A stretch of 21,890 nt of DNA from CAZKTO01 sp964555685 (GCA_964555685.1 CAZKTO010000055.1:1-21890); one strand, 5' to 3'; shown: positions 14,127 through 21,424, counted from the stretch's first letter. Made by a program: numbers and translations. Notes: generated from the sequence alone by a model not told the origin.

Positions 14127-16294
14127 CAGCGCTTCCCGGCCACCTGCTGTATCGCCTCCCGGAAGTGCTGGGCTGTCACCCGGACGGCGTCCAGGCCGGG
14201 GAGGCCTGGGCTGGTCATCTCTCGGTTGATATACTCCCTTATAACGCTAAGGCTCGCTCGATGGCAGAGGGCCTCAATGTCAGCTCCCGTCATACCCTCC
14301 GTCTGTCCCGCCATGCCCTCCAGGTCCAGGTCCTCGGCCAGCGGCATGCCTCGAGTGTGGATGGCAAGAATCTCCCGCCTGGCCCGCTCGTCAGGCGCGG
14401 GGAGCTCGATATGGGCGTCAAACCTGCCAGGTCGCAAAAGAGCTGAGTCCACCAGGTCCGCGCGGTTCGTTGCAGCCAGCACCGTCACACCTCGCCGCTC
14501 CTCGATCCCGTCCAGCTCCGTCAGCAGCTGGCTGATGACGCGGTCGGTCACAGAGGAGTCGTGCCCGTTGCCCCTGGTGGGCGCCAGGGAATCGATCTCG
14601 TCGAAGAAGACGATGCATGGGCTGGCCTGTCTAGCCTTCCTGAACACCTCCCGGACGGCCTTCTCCGATTCGCCCATCCACTTGGACAGGAGTGCCGGTC
14701 CCTTGACCGAGATGAAGTTCACCCCGGACTGGGTCGCCACAGCCTTGGCCAGAAGGGTCTTGCCCGTGCCTGGTGGCCCGCTCAGAAGGATTCCCCTGGG
14801 GGGCCTGGCGCCCATCTGCCTGAACAGGTGAGGGTACTTGAGAGGCCACACGATGGCCTCTCCCAGAGCCCCCTTGGCCTCCTCCAGCCCTCCGATGTCA
14901 TCCCAACCGACGTTAGGAACCTCGGTGAAGACCTCCCGGATGGCCGAGGGTTCCACCTCCTTGAGGGCTTCCATGAAGTCGTTCATGGAGACTTCCAGGC
15001 GGGCCAGCGCCTCCTCAGCGGGGTACGCGTCCTCCAGCCGTATCCGGGGCATGACCCTCCTCAGCGTGGCCATGGCCGCCTCTCGGCACAGGGCCTCCAG
15101 ATCTGCGCCCACGAAGCCGTGTGTGATGTCCGCTAACTGCTCCAGGTCCACATCGGGCGCCAGGGGCATTCCCCGGGTGTGGATCTGGAGGACCTCCAGG
15201 CGTCCGTTCCGGTCGGGCACGCCGATACCGATCTCCCGGTCGAACCTCCCCGGCCTCCGCAGCGCCGGGTCCAGCACGTGGGGGATATTGGTGGCGCCGA
15301 TCACGACCACCTGTCCCCGCTCCTTGAGGCCGTCCATGAGGGCAAGAAGCTGGGCCACCACGCGGCGTTCCACCTGCTGGTCGCCCCGAGCCTCCTCCCG
15401 CTTGGAGGCGATGGCGTCGATCTCATCGATGAAGATGATGGAAGGGGCCTGCTGGCGGGCCTTCTCGAAAATGGCCCTCAAATGGGCCTCGCTTTCGCCG
15501 TAGAACTTGTGGATGACCTCGGGCCCGCTGATGTGAAAGAAAGCGGCGTCCGTCTCGCTGGCCACCGCTCTGGCGATGAGGGTCTTGCCACACCCCGGCG
15601 GCCCGTGCAGCAAGACACCCTTGGGCGCCTCGATCCCCAGCCGCTCGAAGAGCTCCGGGTGCTTCAGGGGCAACTCCACCATCTCCCGGATCCGCTGGAT
15701 ATCCTTCCGAACCCCTCCGATATCCTCGTAGGTGACGCCTGCCTTGTCCCTGGCCGGTGCTCCTTCTCCCCCCACCTTTACCACTGTGGCAGGCCCGATG
15801 AGGACCACGCCATCCGGGTTGACGTCCACCACAGCGAACTCCTGGTAACGCCCTCCCAGGAGGGTGACCCTGACGCGGTCCCCCCGGGTGACGGGGAGCC
15901 CCTCCAGCACCCGCGCCAGTTGCCTGGCAGAGCTACCCGGAACGAAGGCCTTCGACGACGTGGCCGGCGCCAGCACAACGCCCGCGGCATCCCGAGGGGA
16001 GACCTTCCCTACCTGCGCCCGCTCCTCCAGGCCCACCTGGGCGTTGTCCCGTGTGATGCCGTCGATCTGGATAGTTCTCATGCCCCGTTCCTGGGGATAC
16101 GCCGGCATGACTCTGGCGGGCGTCGCTCTCTTGCCTCGTACCAGGACGATGTCACCCACCTCCACACCCAGGAGCATCATGTCTTTGGGGTCGAGCCGCG
16201 CCATGCCTCTCCCCACGTCGCCGGTTCGGGCCTCAGCTACCGTAATCTCCTGCACCTGCGCGACCCGTTCCATTTCAGCATCCTTGACAGCCAT
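14126..16294 (-). CDS. CDC48/VAT-like two-domain AAA ATPase
   Basis: This 722-residue homolog of archaeal VAT and eukaryotic CDC48/p97 belongs to a family that unfolds and extracts proteins using ATP as a hexamer. The N domain (about 1-185) has the CDC48-type double-psi barrel signature DVGRGMARLDP. The D1 ring has Walker A GPPGCGKT (231-238), Walker B IIFIDEID (286-293), sensor ATN (334-336) and RRPGRF. The D2 ring has GPPGTGKT (506-513) and IVFFDEID (561-568), with aromatic pore loop KWMGESE. Both rings look active. ATG16294 follows AGGAGG. It lies 16 nt after the Hsp20 gene and overlaps the next gene by one base. Gas-vesicle clusters usually carry the one-ring AAA protein GvpN; this is a different ATPase, so a role in remodelling Gvp proteins is inferred from context. 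Confidence 0.95.
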   Translation of the reverse strand: MAVKDAEMERVAQVQEITVAEARTGDVGRGMARLDPKDMMLLGVEVGDIVLVRGKRATPARVMPAYPQERGMRTIQIDGITRDNAQVGLEERAQVGKVSPRDAAGVVLAPATSSKAFVPGSSARQLARVLEGLPVTRGDRVRVTLLGGRYQEFAVVDVNPDGVVLIGPATVVKVGGEGAPARDKAGVTYEDIGGVRKDIQRIREMVELPLKHPELFERLGIEAPKGVLLHGPPGCGKTLIARAVASETDAAFFHISGPEVIHKFYGESEAHLRAIFEKARQQAPSIIFIDEIDAIASKREEARGDQQVERRVVAQLLALMDGLKERGQVVVIGATNIPHVLDPALRRPGRFDREIGIGVPDRNGRLEVLQIHTRGMPLAPDVDLEQLADITHGFVGADLEALCREAAMATLRRVMPRIRLEDAYPAEEALARLEVSMNDFMEALKEVEPSAIREVFTEVPNVGWDDIGGLEEAKGALGEAIVWPLKYPHLFRQMGARPPRGILLSGPPGTGKTLLAKAVATQSGVNFISVKGPALLSKWMGESEKAVREVFRKARQASPCIVFFDEIDSLAPTRGNGHDSSVTDRVISQLLTELDGIEERRGVTVLAATNRADLVDSALLRPGRFDAHIELPAPDERARREILAIHTRGMPLAEDLDLEGMAGQTEGMTGADIEALCHRASLSVIREYINREMTSPGLPGLDAVRVTAQHFREAIQQVAGKR

Positions 16295-16310
16295 AGCGCC
16301 CCTCCTGAGC

Positions 16311-16847
16311 TTACGCTCCTGCCCCCTTTGTCTTCGTTAGCCGCGCCTCCAGAATCCCGTTTTTGTACGATGTCGCCACCCTCCCCGGGTCCACCGGCGA
16401 GGGGAGCAGGACTTCCTTGTGGTACCGCCTCTGGCCGCCGGAGGCCATGATCTTCAGAACGTCGCCCTCCGCCCTGACGCGGATCTCCTTCTCGTCGACC
16501 CCTGGCATCTCAGCGACGACCAGGATGCCCTCTTCCTCATCCAGCACATCGACCAGAGGCTCACGGGTCTCGGCTACCACCGCCCCGGACGGAGTCTCTC
16601 CGATGTTGCCGAACCGCTCTACGACGGGTTCCCCTTCCGCTCCGAGACGCACGCTGAAGCCGTATACGCCCTTGGCCCTGCCACCCAGCCCCTCTATCGT
16701 GCCCATTCGGGTCGTCTCCTCCTTGCCCTCTTCGGCCATCTTGGACAGGACCTCCAGCAAGCTGCCCACCCCTTTGAACAGCCCGCCAAGCCCCAGCCCG
16801 ACGTCCATCGTGAAACCTTCGTCTCTTCCTCTCGTTTCCTCTCCCAC
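16311..16847 (-). CDS. Hsp20 / alpha-crystallin protein, GvpH-like
   Basis: This small heat-shock protein has a Gly/Leu-rich start (MDVGLGLGGLFKGVG, then LLEVLSKMAEEG) and the phrase KGVYGFSVRLG, as I recall from Hsp20 proteins of gas-vesicle clusters. The alpha-crystallin domain (last 90 residues) has VAEMPGVDEKEI and ends YKNGILEARLTK. GTG16847 (178 residues) is preferred because AGGAGG lies 7 nt upstream; ATG16808 (165 residues, GAAGG upstream) is the alternative. The frame stays open upstream into a helix-turn-helix region disrupted by a 14-bp duplication, so the ancestral product may have been an HTH-Hsp20 fusion of 242 residues. Likely a holdase for Gvp proteins, as proposed for GvpH. 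Confidence 0.88.
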   Translation of the reverse strand: MGEETRGRDEGFTMDVGLGLGGLFKGVGSLLEVLSKMAEEGKEETTRMGTIEGLGGRAKGVYGFSVRLGAEGEPVVERFGNIGETPSGAVVAETREPLVDVLDEEEGILVVAEMPGVDEKEIRVRAEGDVLKIMASGGQRRYHKEVLLPSPVDPGRVATSYKNGILEARLTKTKGAGA

Positions 16848-16951
16848 AGCTCGACCTCCTCTGCGCAGTTGGGCCTGGGTCTGCTGAGCCAGTTCCCGCA
16901 GCCTGGCACTGATGATGGGCAGCGGCCTGTTCAGGCCGCTCTCCCAGCGCC

Positions 16952-17053
16952 TCACCGTCTGTACCGATACCCCTGTACCGATACCCCCAGGCGCTGAGCA
17001 AAGCGTTCCTGCGACAGGCCCAGCCGCCTCCTGATCTCCCTGACGCTCGTCAT
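16952..17053 (-). pseudogene. XRE-type HTH frame broken by duplication
   Basis: ATG17053 (or ATG17059, 6 nt earlier in frame) opens MTSVREIRRRLGLSQERFAQRLGVSVQ, a clear XRE/Cro-type helix-turn-helix. After residue 27 a second copy of a 14-bp unit shifts the frame and a TGA follows at codon 34, giving a 33-residue peptide. The expected continuation TVRRWESGLNRPLP lies in the other frame at 16961-16920 and runs without a stop into the Hsp20. AGGTGG lies just upstream of the start. As written the HTH is cut within the recognition region and should be inactive. It may be a pseudogene, a switchable state, or an assembly error. Confidence 0.75.
16960..16987. repeat. Perfect 14-bp tandem duplication
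   Basis: The unit TGTACCGATACCCC occurs twice head to tail (16960-16973 and 16974-16987) with no mismatch. Fourteen is not a multiple of three, so the extra copy shifts the reading frame of the overlapping helix-turn-helix sequence. Removal of one copy gives a single 243-codon frame from 17053 to 16311. Confidence 0.95.
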
Positions 17054-17098
17054 TTGCATGGCCCACCTGGTGCTTCCGACATGGCCATGCGCTGCGAC

Positions 17099-17128
17099 CA
17101 TCTATGCATACATATATCGATACACCAA
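17099..17128 (-). promoter_or_regulatory. Possible promoter with twin palindromes
   Basis: The 138-bp gap between the Hsp70 stop and the HTH start has an unusual AT-rich patch. TATGCATA (17103-17110) and TATCGATA (17115-17122) are perfect 8-bp palindromes centred 12 bp apart, a layout seen in dimeric repressor operators. A weak promoter may overlap them: TTGGTG (17128-17123), 17 nt, ATAGAT (17105-17100), minus strand. Autoregulation by the HTH protein is plausible but inferred. No CIRCE element was seen. Confidence 0.35.
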
Positions 17129-17197
17129 TGGGGCCAGCGACGACCGAGCGCCGCAGGAAGACAAGACGTGGGGCAGGAGAGGAGGGTTGCGAGGCCC

Positions 17198-18943
17198 CTA
17201 CAGACGGGGCGCGCTTCCCGAGGGAGTCGCTCCTTCCCTGAGCAGCGTTGCAAGCTCCTGACGGAGCGTCTGGCATAGGGCTTTGCTGCGGTCGGCGCCA
17301 CCGTTGTCCAGGGCTTGCCTCAGCTCCAACGCTGTTTGCATGATTCGTTGCGCCCGTGGGTCTGACTCAGGGCGGCCCGCATCGTTCAGCGCTCCCTCTG
17401 CGGCGGCAAGGACGTTCTCTCCCTCAATGCGTGCTTCGATCTGCTTTCGCGCTTCCCCGTCTTGTGCCGCTCTCCGCTGGGCTTCTGCAACCATGCTCGT
17501 GATCTCGCTGAGATCGAGGGATTTGGTGGAGGCGACCTTGACCTTCACTTCGCTGCCGCCGAGAAGCTCTTGGGCGGAGGCCTGCACGATGCCATCCGCG
17601 TCTGCTTCGAAGGATACCTCTACCTTTGGGACCCCCCTGAGGGCTGCAGGTATACCGTTGAGTTGGAACCGGCCAAGGGAGACGTTCTCGGCGGCCAGCT
17701 CCCGCTCCCCCTGGAGGACGTGGATATCCGTGGAGGTCTGGTAGTCCTCGGCTGTGGTGAAGATCCGGGCGCCTGAGGCCGGCAGAGGGGTGTTTCGGGG
17801 AATGATCCTGGCCGTGAGGCCTCCTTGGGTCTCTACCCCCAGGGAAAGGGGCAGGACGTCCAGGAGGACAGCCTTGTCAATCAGGCCCAGGAGCATGCCC
17901 GCCTGGATGGCGGCGCCCACCGCCACCGCCTCATCGGGCTGGATGTAGCGGTAAGGCTCCCCGCCGAACAGCGTCCTGGCCAACCTCCGCACGGCGGGCA
18001 TCCTGCTGGCGCCGCCCACCAGAATGACCCGGTCAAGGGCTTCAGGAGGGAGGCCGGCATCGGCCAGGGCCTGCTGCGTTGGCGCTGCCATCCTCTCAAG
18101 CAGGTCTTTCGTCATGTCCTCAAGCTGCTGCCTGCTGACCTCAACCTCCAAGTGCGCGGCGTCCACGCCATCCGGGACCGGCAGGCGCACCCTGGTCACC
18201 GGCAGGGTAGAGAGCTCTCGCTTGGCCTGTTCTGCTAGCTCCCGCAGCCGGTAGCCGGCCCCGGCATCCTTGGGGAACTCGGTCCCGCAGACCTTCCTGT
18301 ATCCATCCATCAGGACCTGCACCAGCCGGCTGTCCCAGTCGTCTCCGCCAAGCCAGGTGTCGCCGCCGACGGCCCGCACCTCGAAGATGCCCTCCCCCAG
18401 CTCCAGGATGGACACGTCGAAGGTGCCGCCTCCCAGGTCCCAGACCAGGATGGTGTGGGCGTCCTCCCGATGGAGGCCGTAGGCCAGGGCCGCAGCCGTC
18501 GGCTCATTGATGATTTTCATGACCTCAAGCCCTGCCCGGGCCGCGGCTTCCTTGGTCGCCTGGCGCTGGCGGTCGTTGAAGTAGGCGGGCACGGTGATGA
18601 CCGCCCGGTCGATGGTCTCCCCCAGGCAGCGCTCGGCATCGGCCTTGACCTTTCGGAGTATGAAAGCGGAGACCTCCTGTGGTGTGTATTCCCGCTGGCC
18701 AATCGTCACCCTGTAGTCCGAACCCATGCGTCTCTTAATCGAGAACACGGTCCTGTCGGGGAGGGTGGCTGCCAGGCGCTTGGCAGGCTCGCCCACCAAG
18801 GGTTGGGGCCCCCCGGCAAAGCAGACCACCGAGGGCGTCAGGTGCTGACCCTCGGCGTTGGGGAGGAGCTTCGCGCGACCGTCCTGGACCGTGGCCACCA
18901 CGGTGTAGGTCGTCCCCAGATCGATGCCTATGGCCCTCGTCAT
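17198..18943 (-). CDS. dnaK: Hsp70 (DnaK-type) chaperone
   Basis: This 581-residue ATP-driven chaperone has phosphate-binding motifs IDLGTT (7-12), DLGGGTFD (169-176) and VILVGGASRMP (306-316). The interdomain linker region DVLPLSLGVET (362-372) and a beta substrate-binding domain follow to about residue 475. The lid is shorter than in housekeeping DnaK and ends in ATPSGSAPRL without an acidic EEVD-like tail. ATG18943 is set by an adjacent GGAGGAGGG and the IGIDLGTT opening; the longer open frame upstream is a shadow of the GvpA-family gene. It starts 32 nt after that gene and no grpE or dnaJ is next to it, so it is probably a specialised paralog serving the Gvp proteins rather than the housekeeping copy. 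Confidence 0.93.
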   Translation of the reverse strand: MTRAIGIDLGTTYTVVATVQDGRAKLLPNAEGQHLTPSVVCFAGGPQPLVGEPAKRLAATLPDRTVFSIKRRMGSDYRVTIGQREYTPQEVSAFILRKVKADAERCLGETIDRAVITVPAYFNDRQRQATKEAAARAGLEVMKIINEPTAAALAYGLHREDAHTILVWDLGGGTFDVSILELGEGIFEVRAVGGDTWLGGDDWDSRLVQVLMDGYRKVCGTEFPKDAGAGYRLRELAEQAKRELSTLPVTRVRLPVPDGVDAAHLEVEVSRQQLEDMTKDLLERMAAPTQQALADAGLPPEALDRVILVGGASRMPAVRRLARTLFGGEPYRYIQPDEAVAVGAAIQAGMLLGLIDKAVLLDVLPLSLGVETQGGLTARIIPRNTPLPASGARIFTTAEDYQTSTDIHVLQGERELAAENVSLGRFQLNGIPAALRGVPKVEVSFEADADGIVQASAQELLGGSEVKVKVASTKSLDLSEITSMVAEAQRRAAQDGEARKQIEARIEGENVLAAAEGALNDAGRPESDPRAQRIMQTALELRQALDNGGADRSKALCQTLRQELATLLREGATPSGSAPRL

Positions 18944-18975
18944 CCCTCCTCCATTCTGGCCTGGAGTCGAGGCGC

Positions 18976-19251
18976 TCACCTGCTGGATACCTCTCCCATG
19001 GCTTGAGCTGCGCGTCTTTCGGTGGCGCCCGCAAGGCCAGCCCGGATGGTCCGGTCCCGCTCCTGCATGAGGCCGTACTGCACCATCGTCTCCATGCCTG
19101 CCAGAGCGGCACGCAGGTTGATGCCGATGAGGGGAACGCCAGCAAGGCATATGACGATATCGGCATCGATCACCAGTCCGCGGTCAAGAACGCGATCAAG
19201 CAGGTCCACCAGCGTTGGCCGAGGCGACACGACAGGGTCTGGAGTCTGCAT
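18976..19251 (-). CDS. GvpA-family gas vesicle protein (GvpJ/M/S-like)
   Basis: This 91-residue protein has the Gas_vesicle (GvpA/J/M/S) domain at about residues 13-57: TLVDLLDRVLDRGLVIDADI, then AGVPLIGINLRAALAGMETM. The family builds the ribbed protein shell or its minor components. The pattern departs from canonical GvpA, which has VIDAWARVSLVGIEL; here ADIVICLAGVPLIGINLRA is closer to minor-component types. ATG19251 follows GAGGAG. The start lies 8 nt after the preceding gvpF/L stop. It is the only GvpA-family gene in the window, so either the main shell gene lies beyond 21890 or this protein forms a different assembly. The C-terminal tail (about 62-91) is charged and Ala-rich. Confidence 0.9.
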   Translation of the reverse strand: MQTPDPVVSPRPTLVDLLDRVLDRGLVIDADIVICLAGVPLIGINLRAALAGMETMVQYGLMQERDRTIRAGLAGATERRAAQAMGEVSSR

Positions 19252-19259
19252 GTTCTCCT

Positions 19260-19861
19260 CTAACAGAAGCTGTAGGGAGGGAGCGGTCCCACCAGGCGGA
19301 GGAAGAACGCCTCTCCTGGGCCTATGCGGTCTAGCTCCGCCTCCAGCCTGGGGTATCGTTCCCGGGAGACGAGGCAAGACAGGTTCATCACCATGGGCCG
19401 CTCCCCGGGGGCATCCTTGACCTTCTCGACACGCACCCGAGCCACCAAGGACCAGACCCGGCGGTAGAGCGCCTCCACCCCTTGAGATACCCGGGCCTGG
19501 CCCTCGCGCTGGAGGGCCCGCTCGAGCTGCCGCCGGGACAGGTAGGCCGCGCCTCTAGGGCCCGACGCGGCCGTCTCCTGGAGAGCGCGGACTTCCGGGC
19601 TCGCCTTCGCCACCTCCTCCGGGTCATGGCTCCTGTAGGGCTGGGAAGGGCAGTCGTGGACCAGCGCACAAAGGCCCGCCAAACGTACAGCGTAGACCTC
19701 CTTGCCGCCGATCCCTATAGGACCAGCGGCCCACCATCCTCGCCCCGGCTCACGCAGTACACGTAGCAACCGGCCGGGCCACCCCCCAACTCCGGTGCGG
19801 GGAGGAAGGACCTGCCCCCGGCGTCTTGTGACGGGCGCCCAGTGGCTACCGGCTGCTCCAT
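19260..19861 (-). pseudogene. Damaged GvpF/L gene, middle missing
   Basis: ATG19861 opens a frame whose N-terminus reaches CYVYCVSRGEDGG and then stops at a TAG. The next frame continues with AAGPIGIGGKEVYAV and ends VGPLPPYSF, the GvpF/L C-terminal signature. Adding one G to the G-run at 19730-19732 joins the two into a smooth 200-residue protein. It also lacks the central part of GvpF/L (the HERVV...LPVRFGT section): DPEEVAK is followed directly by SPEVRALQE, an apparent in-frame loss that I estimate at about 75 residues. So it carries a frameshift and an internal deletion. GvpF/L proteins help nucleate and assemble GvpA shells; this copy is probably inactive unless the frameshift is an error. 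Confidence 0.75.
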
Positions 19862-19877
19862 GGTCCCCTTCCTCGGC

Positions 19878-20344
19878 TCAATGCTCCACCCTCGTCTCCT
19901 CGAACTCCATGGGAGGCGTGATGGACGCGACGATGTCCTGGACAGCCCGGTCCAGGCCATCCCTTACGGCCTTGACCGACTGGGCGATACCCAGCTCCAC
20001 CTTGCCTCCCATCTCTGAGAGGAGCCGCTCAAACTCCTGGCGCCTCCTGTCCAGGAGCCTCCGGACGTCGTCGACGGGCGAGACTCCATTGGCCGCCGTT
20101 CCGAAGCGGACCGGCAGGACGGTGAGTCCCTGCATCACCCTCTCCTGGACCCGTTGGTGGGTCAGCATATTGGCCCGGGTGCTCTCGTACTCCCCTCCGG
20201 CGCATCGCTTGCCACCACGGCCAGGTCCCCATTGGACACGGCGTAGACCGACCCTGGGCCACCGCCGATGGGGGCGGCATCTCCAAAGGTGTGCTCCTCT
20301 CCACACCGGATGATGCAGTAGAGGTATTTTCGAGCTTGTGTCAT
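19878..20344 (-). pseudogene. Damaged GvpF/L gene, N-terminal half only
   Basis: ATG20344 opens MTQARKYLYCIIRCGEEHTF, a GvpF/L N-terminus, up to VVASDAPEG, and then runs to a TGA. The next frame continues GEYESTRANMLTHQRVQERV and TVLPVRFGT, the conserved central motif, to GKVELG. Adding one G in the G-run at 20192-20195 restores a 155-residue frame. The remaining C-terminal half of GvpF/L is absent. Instead a short helical tail (SVKAVRDGLDRAVQDIVASI, then TPPMEFEETRVEH) that I do not recognise closes the protein. It begins 6 nt after the intact gvpF/L gene and ends 16 nt before the next. It may be a decayed copy, or a short GvpF/L variant with a foreign tail. Confidence 0.75.
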
Positions 20345-20350
20345 GACGCG

Positions 20351-21403
20351 CTACACCCTGACAGCCGCGCCGAATCGGGCCGCCTCCACCTCTCGGTGAG
20401 CATTCCCCCTTATGGCGACGGCAAGGAGGGACTTACCCTCGCTGGCGCCATCAGCCTTAGGGCTGGTGAGCAACACCTCAGACGCCCGCCTCAGCCTTGC
20501 TAGCCGATCGCTGGACAGCTTTTCCGATGCAAGCGCAGTTCGCTGCTCCCTTGCCACCAGACGGCGGTAGGCCCTCCTGACCTCGGCCTCCACGAAGACG
20601 ACAGCAAGCTCCAGCTCCCGCCGAGCCTCTTCTACCTGCTCCTCGCTCAGACGCGTTATCTCCACGGTGCTGAAGCTGTACGGCGGCAGGGGGCCGATCA
20701 CCCGGAACGAGATCTCGTTCCGGAACAGCTCGTCCAGCTCCCGGACCCGCCTGTCGAACTCCGGCTGCTGCACCCCGTCCACCAGGAAGGCCACATTCGT
20801 GACCATCTCCTCGGAGAAGAGGGCGTTGGGGGCCGCACCGGACGACAGCGGCTGAAGAAAGGCCAGCATCCACTCCCGGTAGACCTCCCTGCGCCGGTCC
20901 ATGCACGCCTTCACGACCTGACCAAGTCGCACTTTCTCTTCCAGCGTGGGGTCTATTTTGGCGGCAATAGCCACCCTTGTGCGGACCACCGCCTCATCGT
21001 TTCTCACCGCCTCAAGAACCCGGGGCACGTCCCAGGTTGCCGCCACCTCCACCTCCACCTTGCCGCGCATGGACTCCAGCGCCCCAGACAGGTACTGCCG
21101 GGCCTGGGTCAGCAGAGCCCTCACCTCCTCAGGGCTATCCAGCGTGGTGCCAAACTTCACCGGGAGCACCGTGTGGTCTTGCATCACCCGCTCGACCACC
21201 TGCTGGTGTCGCAGCAAGTAGCCGAGGAGCTTTCCCCGGGAGACGCTCCGCAGGTCTTCGCCAGAGTGATCGCTTACCACGCACCCGACGCCGCCGTGGG
21301 CAAGGACCCGTACACGGCTCGCCCCATCCAGGCCCGCTAGACTCAGGGTCTCGAGGTCCTCTGGAGGCCCGTCGAGAATCCCGTAGAGGTAAACGCTGTG
21401 CAC
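20351..21403 (-). CDS. gvpF/L: GvpF/L protein with degenerate J-like tail
   Basis: This intact 350-residue gas-vesicle assembly protein has an N-terminal ferredoxin-like part opening SVYLYGILDG, the central motif HQQVVERVMQDHTVLPVKFGT (about 66-86), GKVEVEV, and the C-terminal signature GPLPPYSF (237-244). Beyond the usual end, about residues 252-315 (EEARRELEL, then AEVRRAYRRLVAREQ, then LARLRRASEVL) look like helices I, II and III of a J-domain, but the HPD tripeptide needed to stimulate Hsp70 is absent. Similar J-domain extensions occur on some bacterial GvpF/L proteins, as I recall. GTG21403 is used; TTG21406 is the alternative, and both follow AAGGAG. An Hsp70 gene lies four genes downstream. 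Confidence 0.9.
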   Translation of the reverse strand: MHSVYLYGILDGPPEDLETLSLAGLDGASRVRVLAHGGVGCVVSDHSGEDLRSVSRGKLLGYLLRHQQVVERVMQDHTVLPVKFGTTLDSPEEVRALLTQARQYLSGALESMRGKVEVEVAATWDVPRVLEAVRNDEAVVRTRVAIAAKIDPTLEEKVRLGQVVKACMDRRREVYREWMLAFLQPLSSGAAPNALFSEEMVTNVAFLVDGVQQPEFDRRVRELDELFRNEISFRVIGPLPPYSFSTVEITRLSEEQVEEARRELELAVVFVEAEVRRAYRRLVAREQRTALASEKLSSDRLARLRRASEVLLTSPKADGASEGKSLLAVAIRGNAHREVEAARFGAAVRV

Positions 21404-21424
21404 CAACCCGTCTCCTTGCGGCCG

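Noticed and set aside
17054..17301. Short open frames in the gap between the Hsp70 and HTH genes
   Set aside because: They are unsupported by ribosome binding sites or recognisable motifs and overlap the AT-rich regulatory patch.
18944..19150. N-terminal extension of the Hsp70 frame
   Set aside because: The extra residues are an out-of-frame reading of the GvpA-family gene; GGAGGAGGG and the IGIDLGTT opening fix the start at 18943.
19252..19377. N-terminal extension of the GvpA-family frame
   Set aside because: It overlaps the C-terminal coding part of the preceding gvpF/L gene, and GAGGAG marks the start at 19251.
19725..20200. Programmed -1 ribosomal frameshifting in the gvpF/L genes
   Set aside because: Neither G-run forms a classical X_XXY_YYZ slippery heptamer and no supporting stem-loop or pseudoknot was evident; single-base loss explains the data more simply.
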